A DNA stretch of 64,000 nt from Geothrix sp. (GCF_030219325.1 NZ_CP126625.1:2282857-2346856); one strand, 5' to 3'. Positions 38,364 through 48,309 are shown, counted from the stretch's first letter. Numbers and translations are program-made. The notes: generated by a model from the sequence alone, not told the origin.

Positions 38364-40532
38364 ATGGCATTGAACCTGCGGAACCTGAAGCTGATGACCC
38401 GGCTCTCCCTCACGGTGGCCGCGGCGTTCCTCGTCATGCTCGCCATCGTCTACCAGTCGATCACCACGATGCATCAGCAGCTCTACGAGGATCGTCAGCT
38501 CAAGACCAGGCACCTCGTGGAGACCGCCCATGGCGTCCTCGCCGGCTTCCAGGACATGCAGCGGACCGGCACCCTGACCGAGGAGGAGGCGAAGCGGCAG
38601 GCCATCCAGGCCGTCAAGCGGCTCCGGTACGAGGAGAAGGAGTATTTCTGGATCCAGGACCTGGGAAAGCCCGTCCCGCGCATGGTGATGCACGCCACGG
38701 TGCCCGCCCTGGACGGGAAGGTGCTGGACGAGCCGCGCTTCAACAAGGCCACCTCCATGAGCGAGGGGCTCCACGGCAAACCCGTGCCGCTCGACAACCG
38801 GAACCTGTTCGTGGCCTTCAACGACGTGGTCGAGCGGACGGGCCACGGCTTCGTCGAGTACCAGTGGCCGAAACCCATCGCCGGGGGCGGCACGACCAAG
38901 GAACTCTTCATGAAGCTGTCCTATGTGAAGAAGTTCGAGCCCTGGGGGTGGGTGATCGGCTCCGGCATCTACATCGACGACGTGGATGCCCTCTTCCGCC
39001 AGCATGCCAAGCGCACGGGGACCCTGGCCATCCTCGGGACCCTGGGCCTCCTGGCCATCTCCCTGTTCGTGCGGCGCAGCATCTTCCGGGACTTCGGCTG
39101 CGAGCCCCAGGCCGCGGAGGGCTTCACCTCCCGCATCGCGCAGGGGGACCTCACCGGGGAGATCCCGCTCAGGGAGGGCGACGAGAGCAGCATCCTCTTC
39201 GTGCTCAGCCGCATGCAGGGCAACCTTCGCGAGATGCTCGGCGGCGTGTCCCAGAACGCCTTCAAGATCCAGCGGAACCTCGAGAGCCTGTCCTCCCAGT
39301 CCAATGAGATCAACCTGGCCACCCAGCTCCAGGCGGGCGTGATCGAACAGACCCGCTCCGCCATCACGGAGGTCTCCGCCACCGTGGCGGTCGTGAACCA
39401 GCTGGCCCAGGAGACGGTGGACCGCTCCCAGGGGGTGGTGAACCGGGCCCAGGAGGGCGCCAAGGTCGCCGGCGAAGTCACGGTCGGGATGCGGGCCATC
39501 TCGGACACCATCTCGGCCTCTTCGGCCCAGGTCACCCGGCTGGTCGAGCGGACCCGCGAGATCGAATCCATGGCCACCGTCATCAAGGACATCGCCGATC
39601 AGACCAACCTCCTGGCCCTCAACGCAGCCATCGAGGCGGCCCATGCCGGCCACCTCGGCAAGGGCTTCGCCGTGGTCGCGGACGAGGTGAGGAAGCTTTC
39701 CGAACGCACGGGCCGCGCCACCGGCGAGATCAGCCAGACCCTCCAGGCCATCCAGGCCGATACCGAGAAGCTCGTCCAGGGCATGGAAACCGCCACGCCC
39801 CTGATCGAGTCGGGCGTGCTGCGGGCGGGGGACGCCGCCGACTCCCTGCGCGCCATCGAGCGGGAGGCCGAGGCGACCCTCGGGAAGATGGGCGACCTGG
39901 CCCAGGCGACCGGAACCCAGTCCCGGCGCATCGAGGAGATCGTGGGCAATGTCCGGGACGTGATGGCGGCCTCCTCGAAGACCGAGGCGGTGATCGACCA
40001 CTCCCTGGCCACGGCTTCCGAACTGGGCGTCGCCGCCAACGACCTGTTCGGCATGGTCAAGCGGTTCCAGATCGGGGACCTCCAGACGGCGGACGGCCCT
40101 TCCAGCCATGCCGGATCGGCCGTCCGGCCCCTCATGGAGTGGACCCCGGCCCTTCAGGTCGGGCATTCGGAGATCGACCGCCAGCACCAGAAGCTCATTG
40201 ACCTCGCCAACCGGCTCAACGCAGCCATGCAGGCGGGCCATGGGCGGGCCATCTCCGGGGAGATCCTCCAGGAGCTGGTCGACTACACCGTGTCCCACTT
40301 CGGCTTCGAAGAGGGGCTCATGCATACGCACGCCTACTCCGACCGGGAGGCGCACCTAGAGGAGCACCGCAAGCTCATCCAGAGCGTCACGGAGTTCAAG
40401 CGGCAGTTCGACGCGGGCCAGGCCTCCGTCTCCATCGAGCTCATGGGCTTCATCCGCGACTGGCTGGTGAACCACATCCTGAAGGTGGACAAGGCCCTGG
40501 CCCGGGAGCTTGCCTCGCGCGGACTGGCCTGA
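38364..40532 (+). CDS. Methyl-accepting chemotaxis protein with cache sensor and C-terminal bacteriohemerythrin
   Basis: This 722-aa membrane receptor has TM1 at about 12-31 and an sCache-type periplasmic domain ([17 protein letters not shown] and [13 protein letters not shown]). TM2 follows at about 213-232, then the coiled-coil signalling domain with the conserved tip [17 protein letters not shown]. The last 125 residues form a hemerythrin domain: [27 protein letters not shown] and [11 protein letters not shown] supply the di-iron ligands. Fusion of small-molecule sensing with an O2-binding di-iron domain suggests aerotaxis or redox taxis. Confidence 0.93.
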   Translation: MALNLRNLKLMTRLSLTVAAAFLVMLAIVYQSITTMHQQLYEDRQLKTRHLVETAHGVLAGFQDMQRTGTLTEEEAKRQAIQAVKRLRYEEKEYFWIQDLGKPVPRMVMHATVPALDGKVLDEPRFNKATSMSEGLHGKPVPLDNRNLFVAFNDVVERTGHGFVEYQWPKPIAGGGTTKELFMKLSYVKKFEPWGWVIGSGIYIDDVDALFRQHAKRTGTLAILGTLGLLAISLFVRRSIFRDFGCEPQAAEGFTSRIAQGDLTGEIPLREGDESSILFVLSRMQGNLREMLGGVSQNAFKIQRNLESLSSQSNEINLATQLQAGVIEQTRSAITEVSATVAVVNQLAQETVDRSQGVVNRAQEGAKVAGEVTVGMRAISDTISASSAQVTRLVERTREIESMATVIKDIADQTNLLALNAAIEAAHAGHLGKGFAVVADEVRKLSERTGRATGEISQTLQAIQADTEKLVQGMETATPLIESGVLRAGDAADSLRAIEREAEATLGKMGDLAQATGTQSRRIEEIVGNVRDVMAASSKTEAVIDHSLATASELGVAANDLFGMVKRFQIGDLQTADGPSSHAGSAVRPLMEWTPALQVGHSEIDRQHQKLIDLANRLNAAMQAGHGRAISGEILQELVDYTVSHFGFEEGLMHTHAYSDREAHLEEHRKLIQSVTEFKRQFDAGQASVSIELMGFIRDWLVNHILKVDKALARELASRGLA

Positions 40533-40548
40533 GCCGTTCCTTCCCGGC

Positions 40549-41418
40549 TCACATCCCCAGGGAGTCGTAGGGCAGGTCCATGCCCCCCTTCCACACGCCG
40601 AAGAGCCGGGTGCGGGTCCAGTCCTCCTGGTCCGGCCGCAGCCGGCGCAGGCGCCGGGACAGGAACCAGACGCTGCCGTCCTTCATGCGCAGCTCATCGT
40701 AGGGCGCCAGCCGCACCCGGGCCATGTCCTCCGGCGTCACCTGACCCGGGAACACGGCCCAAGCCCAGCGGGCCGAGACCAGCCCGTCGGCCCAGGCCCG
40801 GCTTTCGAGAAGCGCAGGATCGGTCCGTACTTCCACGGCTGCGAAGCCTGCCCTGCCCGGAGTGAAGCCTTCGAAGCGCGTCAGCACACCCCCCTGACGG
40901 ATGAAGGGGCCACTGCCTGCCACCGGCCACTGGGCCAGCAGGCCGGGCATGCCCTGGGGGCGCACCTTGAATCGGAGGTCCAGAGTCATGGCGTCCACCA
41001 CCTGGCATTCACCCCCGAGGGGCAGCACCCTTGGGCCCAGGGACGCGGCGAGTCTGGCGGCATTGAGCTGCGATCCGTCCTGCAGGCGCCAGCCCTGGAT
41101 CACGGTGAGGCGCCAGCGCCGGCCATGGCGGGAAACCTCCAGAGCCGTGACGAGCTGGCCGGAGAAGATGCCGACCGGCTGTTCTTCAAGAACGGTCAGG
41201 GCCGCCTGGCCGGTGAGAAAGGCCTCGGTCTTGGGCCCTGGAAGCATCAGGGCTTCGATCCGGGCCTGGTCCTCTCCATACTCGGGTTTCCCTGGCACGA
41301 AGCGCATGAGCCGCTCAGCCAGGGGCACCGGCACCAGCCCATCCTGGAAGAAGAAGTAGCCTCCGACGCCAAGGGCCGTGGCCAGGAGGACGGCAAGGGC
41401 GACCAGGGTCTTCTTCAT
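40549..41418 (-). CDS. Exported protein resembling part of a family-5 solute-binding protein
   Basis: This 289-aa protein has an N-terminal membrane/signal segment (about 5-24). The central sequence LVTALEVSRHGRRWRLTVIQGWRLQDGS (in two parts) echoes the opening of family-5 peptide-binding proteins, as do DAMTLDLRFK and VAGSGPFI. It is about half the usual length (500 or more residues), and the large C-terminal lobe is missing. It could be a reduced periplasmic sensor or a decayed transporter component. It ends 2 nt after threonine aldolase in the same direction, so the two are cotranscribed. Confidence 0.5.
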   Translation of the reverse strand: MKKTLVALAVLLATALGVGGYFFFQDGLVPVPLAERLMRFVPGKPEYGEDQARIEALMLPGPKTEAFLTGQAALTVLEEQPVGIFSGQLVTALEVSRHGRRWRLTVIQGWRLQDGSQLNAARLAASLGPRVLPLGGECQVVDAMTLDLRFKVRPQGMPGLLAQWPVAGSGPFIRQGGVLTRFEGFTPGRAGFAAVEVRTDPALLESRAWADGLVSARWAWAVFPGQVTPEDMARVRLAPYDELRMKDGSVWFLSRRLRRLRPDQEDWTRTRLFGVWKGGMDLPYDSLGM

Positions 41419-41420
41419 GC

Positions 41421-42449
41421 TCAGACTCCGCGGAGGGCCGGCACCAGGGGCTCGATGCGGCGGAGGGCCTCCTCGATGTCGGCCATGGCGAGGTCACGGT
41501 GCGGGATGAACCGGACGGCCGACCCCACCGGCAGGGCGCGGACGCCCACGGATTCCAGGGCAGCCAGAGTGGCCGCCGCATCGGGCACGGGCACCAGCAG
41601 GATGTTGGTCTCGGGCACGGGGGCGGCGAGGCCGAAGCCGCGCAGGCCATCCGCCAGGCGCCGGGTCTTGGCGTGGTCCTCCGCGATTCGGGGCAGGTAG
41701 TCCAGGGCCACCAGGCCCGCGGCACCCACCACGCCGCCCTGGCGCACGCCGCCCCCCAACATCTTGCGCAGGCGCCGGGCTTCAGCGATGTGGGCCTTCG
41801 AGCCGCCCAGCAGGGAGCCCATGGGCGCACCCAGGCCCTTGCTGAGGCAGACCTGCACGGTGTCCACGCCCTCGGTCAGGGCCGAGGGGGCGAGCCCCAG
41901 GGCCGCTGCGGCATGCCAAAGCCGCGCGCCGTCCAGGTGCACCGCGAGCTTCGCGGCCTTCGCCGCAGCCATCAGGCCGCGGTGCTCGACCAGGGGCGTG
42001 GCCGTGCCACCGGCGAAGTTGTGGGTGTTCTCCAGGCACAGCAGCGTGGTGCGCAAGGTGTAGTAGGGGCCGGGCGATCCGGCCGCACGCGTCACCTGGG
42101 CGGGGGTGGGGCGCCCTGGGCCACCCTCCCAGGCCAGGGCCTCGGGCATGCCACCGGCCAGCCAGGCTCCCGTGCCCAGCTCCGAACCCAGCACATGGGC
42201 CTGGGCGGGGGCCAGGAACCGATCGCCGCGCTTGAGGTGCAGCATCAGCGCGATGAGGTTGCCCATGCAGCCGGAGGGCACCCACAGGGCCGCCTCCATG
42301 CCCAGCAGCTCCGCCACGCGGTCCTCGAGCCGGGCGAGGGAGGGATCGCGCTCCAGCACGTCGTCGCCCACCTCAGCGGAGGCCATGGCCGCGCGCATCT
42401 CAGGGGAGGGCTGGGTGACAGTGTCGGAGCGGAGGTCGATGGGGCGCAT
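41421..42449 (-). CDS. ltaE: Low-specificity L-threonine aldolase
   Basis: This 342-aa fold-type I PLP enzyme cleaves threonine or allo-threonine to glycine and acetaldehyde. It has [19 protein letters not shown] at the start, [22 protein letters not shown] with the PLP-contacting Asp and the Schiff-base Lys in [15 protein letters not shown] 42449 is chosen; TTG 42461 is in frame. Both lack a clear ribosome-binding site. It is divergent from uppP. Confidence 0.93.
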   Translation of the reverse strand: MRPIDLRSDTVTQPSPEMRAAMASAEVGDDVLERDPSLARLEDRVAELLGMEAALWVPSGCMGNLIALMLHLKRGDRFLAPAQAHVLGSELGTGAWLAGGMPEALAWEGGPGRPTPAQVTRAAGSPGPYYTLRTTLLCLENTHNFAGGTATPLVEHRGLMAAAKAAKLAVHLDGARLWHAAAALGLAPSALTEGVDTVQVCLSKGLGAPMGSLLGGSKAHIAEARRLRKMLGGGVRQGGVVGAAGLVALDYLPRIAEDHAKTRRLADGLRGFGLAAPVPETNILLVPVPDAAATLAALESVGVRALPVGSAVRFIPHRDLAMADIEEALRRIEPLVPALRGV

Positions 42450-42497
42450 GAAGAGATTCAATCACGCATGGCACACTAAGTGTTCAAGGGAGCCCGA

Positions 42498-43379
42498 ATG
42501 AATCTGCTGCACGCCATCCTCCTGGGCCTGATCCAGGGCTTGACGGAATTCCTGCCGGTCTCGTCCACGGCGCACCTCACGCTGGCGGAGCACCTGATGT
42601 TCGGGGGCCGTCCCATGCCCCTGGCCTTCGACGTGCTGCTGCACGTGGGCACCCTGGTGGCCCTGATGGTCTATTTCCGGCGCGAGCTGGTACAGGTGGT
42701 CATGGGCTGCCTCGGCATGGACAAGGAGGGACGGAGGCTGGCCCTCTGGCTGCTCCTGGCCATGATCCCCACGGCCATCTTCGGGCTGGCCACCAGGGGC
42801 GTGAAGGAGGCGGCCAAGGAGCACCTGTGGGTCTATGGCATCGGCCTGCTCGTGACCTCCCTGCTGCTGTTCCTGGCCAACCGCCTCAGCCGCGAGCGGG
42901 TGAACCAGCATGAGCAGGATCTGGCGGGCCGGGATCTCCAGGACCTGCGGGCCATGGATGCCCTGGCGGTGGGTGCCATCCAGGGCATCGGCGGCGGCTT
43001 CGGGCTGTCGCGCTCAGGCTCCACCATTTCCGTGGGCGTGTTCCGCGGCCTGAAGCTGCCGGCCTCGGCGCGGTTCAGCTTCCTCCTGGGCATGCCCACC
43101 ATCGCCGCCGCCGCCGTGGTGGAGTTGCGGGGACTCCTGAAGCCCCTCCTGAAGCATCAGCCCCTGCCGCCGGACATGGCCTTCCCGCCCGGCTCGCTGT
43201 CCCCGATGGTGCTCTGCGCCGTGGGCGTGCTGGCGGCCGCCGTCTCCGGCTACTTCGCCATCGGCCTGCTTGACCGCTTCACCCGCAAGCCCCGGCTCAA
43301 CGGCTTCGCCCTCTACTGCGTGGCCATGGGCCTGGTGCTGCTGGCGCTGGGGACGACGGGCGTCCTCGGCCACCGCTGA
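42498..43379 (+). CDS. uppP: Undecaprenyl-diphosphate phosphatase
   Basis: This 293-aa integral membrane enzyme recycles undecaprenyl diphosphate for peptidoglycan synthesis and gives bacitracin tolerance. The two inverted active-site motifs are QGLTEFLPVSSTAHL (about 13-27) and IQGIGGGFGLSRSGSTIS. Seven or eight hydrophobic helices are visible. ATG 42498 follows AGGGAG; GTG 42480 is the alternative. The gene stands alone. Confidence 0.96.
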   Translation: MNLLHAILLGLIQGLTEFLPVSSTAHLTLAEHLMFGGRPMPLAFDVLLHVGTLVALMVYFRRELVQVVMGCLGMDKEGRRLALWLLLAMIPTAIFGLATRGVKEAAKEHLWVYGIGLLVTSLLLFLANRLSRERVNQHEQDLAGRDLQDLRAMDALAVGAIQGIGGGFGLSRSGSTISVGVFRGLKLPASARFSFLLGMPTIAAAAVVELRGLLKPLLKHQPLPPDMAFPPGSLSPMVLCAVGVLAAAVSGYFAIGLLDRFTRKPRLNGFALYCVAMGLVLLALGTTGVLGHR

Positions 43380-43393
43380 AGCCTTGAGGGGTT

Positions 43394-43424
43394 CCGTTCA
43401 CCGGTTCCCCGGCCCCGTTCACCG
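43394..43424 (+). promoter_or_regulatory. Direct repeat upstream of the ABC operon
   Basis: CCGTTCACCG occurs twice, at 43394-43403 and 43415-43424, a period of 21 bp or two helical turns. It lies about 60 nt before the ATPase start and could be a tandem operator. Confidence 0.3.
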
Positions 43425-43484
43425 ATGGGTCGAACGGCCCCCGGGGGCGCCCCCTAGACTGGGGCCTTCCATGCGGAGGCCCTG

Positions 43485-44246
43485 GTGATCCAACTGAACG
43501 AGGTCCACAAATCCTTCACCGTGAAGGACCGCAAGACGCGAACGACCAAGCGCATCGACGCCGTGCGGGGCATCTCCCTCACGGTGAAGCCGGGCGAGAT
43601 CTACGGGCTGCTGGGTCCCAACGGCGCCGGCAAGTCCACGACGCTGCGGATGATCGCCGGGCTGATGGACCCGGACGTCGGGACCATCGACGTCTGCGGG
43701 TTCGACACGCGGCAGAAGCCGGAATCCGTGCGGGGCTGCCTGGGCTACCTGAGCACGGACATGGGGGTCTACACCCGCTTCACGCCCCGCGAGCTCCTGC
43801 GGCTCTTCGGAGAGTTCCAGGACGTGGATCCGGGCACCGCCGAGCGCCGGGGCCTGCACCTGCTGGAGAAGCTCCAGCTGGCGGACTTCGCCGACGTGAA
43901 GATGGAGGGCTTCTCCTCGGGCCAGAAGCAGAAGGTGAGCATCGCCCGGGCCCTGCTGCACGATCCGAAGGTGGTGATCTTCGACGAACCCACCACGGGC
44001 CTCGACGTGCTCACGGCCAAGACCGTGCTCGACCTGCTGCGCATCATGCGCGAGGAGGGCCGCACCGTCATCGTGTCGACCCACGTCATGCCCATGGTCG
44101 AGGACATCTGCGACCGCGTGGGCATCATCTTCGACGGCAAGCTCCACGGCGATGCCCCGCCCCGGGACATTCTGCAATCCAGACATGCCAAGAGCCTGGA
44201 TGAGGTCTTCTTCCAGCTCGCGGCCGAATCCGAGGGAGGCAACTGA
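43485..44246 (+). CDS. ABC transporter ATP-binding protein (NatA-like)
   Basis: This 253-aa ATPase has Walker A GPNGAGKSTT (about 46-55), signature FSSGQKQKVSIA, Walker B VVIFDEPTTGLD and switch His VSTHVMPM. The start is GTG 43485. It overlaps the permease gene (TGATG), so the two subunits are coupled. The pair resembles NatAB-type exporters, which extrude Na+ or drugs. The substrate is not fixed by sequence. Confidence 0.92.
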   Translation: MIQLNEVHKSFTVKDRKTRTTKRIDAVRGISLTVKPGEIYGLLGPNGAGKSTTLRMIAGLMDPDVGTIDVCGFDTRQKPESVRGCLGYLSTDMGVYTRFTPRELLRLFGEFQDVDPGTAERRGLHLLEKLQLADFADVKMEGFSSGQKQKVSIARALLHDPKVVIFDEPTTGLDVLTAKTVLDLLRIMREEGRTVIVSTHVMPMVEDICDRVGIIFDGKLHGDAPPRDILQSRHAKSLDEVFFQLAAESEGGN

Positions 44247-45433
44247 TGCGCGGCGCCCTGCTCATCGCCAAGAAGGAATTCCTCGAGCTGTCGAAGGACC
44301 GCAAGACGATGTTCTTCGCCTTCGTCCTGCCCTTCCTGCTCTATCCGGCCATCTTCGGCATGATGGCCAAGATGGGGAAGCGGGACGAGGCCCAGAACCG
44401 CAACAAGGCCAGCCGGGTCTACGTGGCAGACGCCTCCGGCGTGCTGAATGGCATCCTGACGGACCCCAAGCTGTTCGAGCGCGTGGCCAAGCCCGAGGGC
44501 GACCTCAAGCAGGCCATCCGGGACCAGAAGCTGGAGATGGCCCTGGAAGCGGATGCCAACGCCGCCGAGGCCCTCCAGAAGCACCAGACCTTCACCCTCA
44601 CAGTCACCATGGACGAGAGTGAGCGTGCTTCGGAAGTCGCCCTCAAGCGGCTGAGGGAGTCCCTCAAGGGCCAGGAGAAGACCTGGGTGCAGGGGCGGCT
44701 CCAGGTGCTCGGCGCCTCCTCCCAGCTGGCCGAGCCGGTGAAGCTGGAGGTCAAGAACGCCGCCGACGTGGCGCTCGAAGTGGGCAAGGCCATGGGCAAG
44801 TTCCTGCCCTACCTGCTGATGATCATGATGTACACCGGCGCCATGCAGCATGGCATCTACGCCACGGCCGGGGAGAAGGAGCGCCAGACCCTGCTCAGCC
44901 TCATGGCCACCCGCCTGCCGCGCAACCAGATCATCCTCGGGAAGCTGCTCTACATCTTCTGCATGGGCGTCATCGCCGCCCTGCTGAACCTGCTGAGCAT
45001 GGGCCTCTCCATCGGCTTCATGACCGGGGGTTCGGCCAACTCGATGCAGGCCATGTCGGCCATCGCCAACCCCATGACCCTGGGCCTCACCTTCCTGATC
45101 ATGGTGCCCCTGGGCCTCTTCTTCTCGAACTTCATCCTGCTCATGGGCATCCAGGCCAAGAACACCATCGAGGCCGGCAGCGCCATCACCCCCGGCATCT
45201 TCCTGGTGGTGTTCCTGGGGGTCTTCACCATGGCGCCGGGCGTGGACAAGATGGCCTTCCTGTCCTACGTGCCCGTGGTGAACGTCTGCATCGCCCTCCG
45301 CAAGATGTTCAGCCAGCAGCCAAACTGGCTGGAATACGCCATTGCCTTCACCATGACCGTGGGGCTGGCGGGGCTCATGACCCTGGTCTCGACCCGGGTC
45401 CTGAACCGGGAAAAGGCCCTGTTCAAGATGTGA
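44246..45433 (+). CDS. ABC-2 transporter permease (NatB-like)
   Basis: This 395-aa permease starts with IAKKEFLELSKDRKTMFFAFVLPF, a hallmark of ABC-2/NatB proteins. One helix at 25-40 is followed by a roughly 150-residue extracytoplasmic domain and five more helices from about residue 190. GEKERQTLLSLMATRLPR is the family's conserved cytoplasmic loop. It partners the preceding ATPase. Confidence 0.92.
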   Translation: MRGALLIAKKEFLELSKDRKTMFFAFVLPFLLYPAIFGMMAKMGKRDEAQNRNKASRVYVADASGVLNGILTDPKLFERVAKPEGDLKQAIRDQKLEMALEADANAAEALQKHQTFTLTVTMDESERASEVALKRLRESLKGQEKTWVQGRLQVLGASSQLAEPVKLEVKNAADVALEVGKAMGKFLPYLLMIMMYTGAMQHGIYATAGEKERQTLLSLMATRLPRNQIILGKLLYIFCMGVIAALLNLLSMGLSIGFMTGGSANSMQAMSAIANPMTLGLTFLIMVPLGLFFSNFILLMGIQAKNTIEAGSAITPGIFLVVFLGVFTMAPGVDKMAFLSYVPVVNVCIALRKMFSQQPNWLEYAIAFTMTVGLAGLMTLVSTRVLNREKALFKM

Positions 45434-45464
45434 TCGCCGCCCCTATCGCCATGCGGACCCGGAT

Positions 45465-45499
45465 TTGCCGGAGAAACCCTGTCACTCTATAGTTTCTCC
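45465..45499 (+). promoter_or_regulatory. Sigma-70-type promoter with overlapping inverted repeat
   Basis: TTGCCG (45465-45470) and TATAGT (45488-45493) are separated by 17 nt. GGAGAAAC (45470-45477) and GTTTCTCC (45492-45499) form an 8-bp inverted repeat flanking the spacer and the -10 element. It could be an operator or the terminator of the preceding ABC operon. The next gene starts at 45521. Confidence 0.55.
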
Positions 45500-45520
45500 A
45501 ACGCATCCCGAGGATCCCGC

Positions 45521-46054
45521 ATGGCGACCAAGGCCAAGACTGAACCCGCATCCAAGTCCACCTCCGCACCTTCCCATCCAGCCCCCTCGGCGCTGGCCGT
45601 AGCCTTCTCCAAGGCCGTGAAGCTCGTGGACTCGGGCAAGTTCCCCGAGGCCGCGAAGGCCCTGGAAACCCTCCGGGATGAGGCCCAGGCAGCCGGCGAG
45701 TGGTCCATGAAGCGCCGCGCCCAGGTCTACCTGTCCCTGGCCAATGAGAAGATCCACCCGCCCAAGGCCGTCGCCCCTGACGCCATCACCGAGATCCAGG
45801 CCTGCCTCAACCGCCACGAAACGGACGAGGCCCTCAAGCTGAGCGAAAAGGCCATCAAGAGCCATCCCACCAAGGGGGCCCTCCACTACCTGCGTGCCGT
45901 CGCCTTCGCCCAGAACGAGAACACCGAGGCGGCCGCCGAGAGCCTGAAGAAGGCCGTGGAACTGGAGGCGGACTTCGTCTTCCAGTGGCACATGGAACCT
46001 GACTTCAACCCCATCCGGAAGTCCCCCCTCTTCGCCTTCACGGAAGGCCGCTGA
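45521..46054 (+). CDS. TPR-like protein, 177 aa
   Basis: This small soluble protein has a Lys/Ala/Pro/Ser-rich N-terminal 25 residues. A helical-repeat region follows: AVKLVDSGKFPEAAKALETL, ALKLSEKAIKSHPTKGALHYLRAVA and NTEAAAESLKKAVELEADF have TPR spacing. No enzymatic motif is visible. TPR proteins mediate protein contacts. It is 17 nt upstream of yvcK and probably shares its promoter at 45465. Confidence 0.7.
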   Translation: MATKAKTEPASKSTSAPSHPAPSALAVAFSKAVKLVDSGKFPEAAKALETLRDEAQAAGEWSMKRRAQVYLSLANEKIHPPKAVAPDAITEIQACLNRHETDEALKLSEKAIKSHPTKGALHYLRAVAFAQNENTEAAAESLKKAVELEADFVFQWHMEPDFNPIRKSPLFAFTEGR

Positions 46055-46071
46055 GCCAGGACCCCCACGCC

Positions 46072-47058
46072 ATGGCCGGCCCGAACCTCGATGCCGACAA
46101 GCCCCTGCGGGTGGTGGCCCTGGGTGGGGGCACTGGCTTGGCCGCCCTGCTCCGCGCCCTCAAGCGGGAGGCGGGGCGGAGCCGCGATCCCTGGAAGCTG
46201 ACGGGCATCGTCACCGTCTCCGACAACGGGGGTTCCTCAGGCCGCCTGCGGGACGAGCTTGGCGGCATTCCCCCGGGCGACCTCCGCAACTGCCTGGCAG
46301 CCCTCACCCTGGAGGATTCGGCCCTCTCGGATCTCCTGAACTACCGCTTCCGTGGCGAAGGCAGCCTCGCCGGCCACTCCCTCGGCAACCTGATGCTGTG
46401 GGCCCTGGCGGACCTCACGGGCGACTGGGTGCGGGCCATCCGCCAGCTGTCGGGCGTGCTGGTGACCCTGGGGCGCCTGTTCCCCTCCACGGTGGTGCCC
46501 GTCACCCTCTGCGCCGAGGACATGGCGGGGCGCGCCTACGTGGGGGAGACCGCCGTGGGATCCTGCCAGCCACCCCTCGCTAGGCTCTGGCTGGAACCCC
46601 GCGAGGCCGAGCCGCTCCCGGAGGCGGTCCTGGCTCTGCTCCGGTCCGACCTGATCCTCCTCTCGCCCGGCAGCCTCTACACCTCGACCATCTCGAACCT
46701 CCTGCTCCAGGAGCTCCAGGAGGCCGTGGAGTCCTCCCGGTCCCCGGTGATCTACGTGGCGAACCTCATGACCGAGCCGGGCGAGACCGCCGGCCTGGAC
46801 CTCGAAAACCACGTGGCCGCCATCTCGGCCTTCGGGCGGACCCGGATCTCGGCCATCATCGCCAACGCGGCCCCCCTGCAACCTGACATGCTGGCCAGGT
46901 ACCAGGTCGAAGGCGGTGAACCACTTATGACCGAATCCGACACGATCCTGGGCATCCCGGTCCACCGGTTCCCCCTCCTGGATCCCGAGGCCCCCATGGC
47001 CCGGCACCATCCCGACCTGCTGAATAGGGCCATCCGGGAAGTGCTTTCAAGGCTCTGA
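46072..47058 (+). CDS. yvcK: YvcK/CofD-like gluconeogenesis factor
   Basis: This 328-aa protein belongs to the CofD-like YvcK family, which binds UDP-sugars and supports cell-wall synthesis on gluconeogenic carbon sources. It starts with the nucleotide-binding VVALGGGTGLAALLRAL, has SDNGGSSGRLRDELGGIPPG and LSPGSLYTSTISNLL, and ends with ANLMTEPGET. Length and motif order are normal. Confidence 0.94.
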   Translation: MAGPNLDADKPLRVVALGGGTGLAALLRALKREAGRSRDPWKLTGIVTVSDNGGSSGRLRDELGGIPPGDLRNCLAALTLEDSALSDLLNYRFRGEGSLAGHSLGNLMLWALADLTGDWVRAIRQLSGVLVTLGRLFPSTVVPVTLCAEDMAGRAYVGETAVGSCQPPLARLWLEPREAEPLPEAVLALLRSDLILLSPGSLYTSTISNLLLQELQEAVESSRSPVIYVANLMTEPGETAGLDLENHVAAISAFGRTRISAIIANAAPLQPDMLARYQVEGGEPLMTESDTILGIPVHRFPLLDPEAPMARHHPDLLNRAIREVLSRL

Positions 47059-47184
47059 GCTCCTATTGGATCGCGGGGGCATGCCGATACGGAGATGGAG
47101 CGCCCCGGTGGGCCTTGTAAAATTCGATGAAGATTGTTTTTCTGACAACCATTGGAGTAGGCTTGTCTTCGTGGGAGGCGGCAA

Positions 47185-48309
47185 GTGGCGCTGAGCGGTG
47201 ATCTGGCGACCATGGGCCTGGAGGACATCTTCCAGTGGCTGGCCGTGGGCAAGAAGACCGGCGTCCTGGAGCTCAAGGGCCCCCTGCACACCAAGCGCGT
47301 CGCCTTCCATGAGGGCCGCATCACCAGCATCTGGTCCTCCGATCCGCGGGAGTACCTGGGCCAGTACCTGCTGGCCTTCAACCGCATCACCGAGGAGCAG
47401 CTCCGCGACGCCCTGGCCACCCAGGAGGACGAGCAGCAGCTGCTGGGCCGGATCCTCATCAACCGGCAGCTGGTCACGGAAGCGGAAATCCGCCGCATCG
47501 TGCAGCTGAAGGTGGAGGAGAGCATCTTCGACACCTTCCTCTGGAACGTGGGCAGCTTCGAGTTCCACGACGGGGCCGCCTCGCACCAGAAGTCCATGCT
47601 GCTCAGCCTGGACGTGACCGGGATCGTGCTGGAAGGCGCCCGACGCCTGGATGACTGGAAGCGCATCCGCCGGGTCATCAAGGGTGGCGACGCCGTGCTC
47701 TCGGCCATCTCCGAGGCCATCGCCGAGCGGCTGCCCCTGGCCCCGGAGGACGCGGACATCCTGGCCAGGCTGGACGGGACCAAGCGCGTGGATCAGCTCG
47801 TGATCGACATGCGGACGCCCGAGTACAAGATCAACAAGCTGCTCTTCGACCTTCACGAAAAGGGCCTGGTCCGCATCGTGAATGCCGGCGGCAACCTCGG
47901 CGAGAATCCGAGCCTGCAGCTCCAGCGGGCCCGCGCCCTGGTGGAGAAACAGAAGCTCCAGGAGGCCCAGGAGGAACTCCGGCGCATCCTCAAGGATCAG
48001 CCCCGCCACCTCGACGCGAACAAGATGATGGCCGTGGTCCAGGATCTCCTCGAGGAGAAGAAGCTGGACCAGGACCTGGTTCCGGAACTGGCCGTCAGCC
48101 TGGACGAGCTGATGACCACCAACCTGGGTCCCAACGAGGCCTTCCTTGCCAGCCGGGTGAACGGCCTCTGGACCATCCGCGACATCCTCTCCATCGCACC
48201 TTTCGAACCGAACGAGTGCCTCGGCATCTTCTCCAAGCTCCTGAAGCGTGGGATTCTCAAGACCACGAAACCCGCCCAGGGAGGCGACCAGCTGGGCTTC
48301 CAGCGCTAG
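47185..48309 (+). CDS. DUF4388 (PATAN-like) domain protein
   Basis: This 374-aa protein has an N-terminal DUF4388 domain (LSGDLATMGLEDIFQWLAVG, TGVLELKG and ITSIWSSDPREYLGQYLL). PATAN-type domains occur in regulators of motility and predation-type behaviour. The central part carries a type II secretion E-N-terminal-like segment (LGRILINRQLVTEAEIRRIV). A helical tail rich in Leu/Glu/Arg follows, and a second wHTH-like region lies at the end. The start is GTG 47185, after GGGAGG. It is followed after 21 nt by the gene at 48331. Confidence 0.8.
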   Translation: MALSGDLATMGLEDIFQWLAVGKKTGVLELKGPLHTKRVAFHEGRITSIWSSDPREYLGQYLLAFNRITEEQLRDALATQEDEQQLLGRILINRQLVTEAEIRRIVQLKVEESIFDTFLWNVGSFEFHDGAASHQKSMLLSLDVTGIVLEGARRLDDWKRIRRVIKGGDAVLSAISEAIAERLPLAPEDADILARLDGTKRVDQLVIDMRTPEYKINKLLFDLHEKGLVRIVNAGGNLGENPSLQLQRARALVEKQKLQEAQEELRRILKDQPRHLDANKMMAVVQDLLEEKKLDQDLVPELAVSLDELMTTNLGPNEAFLASRVNGLWTIRDILSIAPFEPNECLGIFSKLLKRGILKTTKPAQGGDQLGFQR

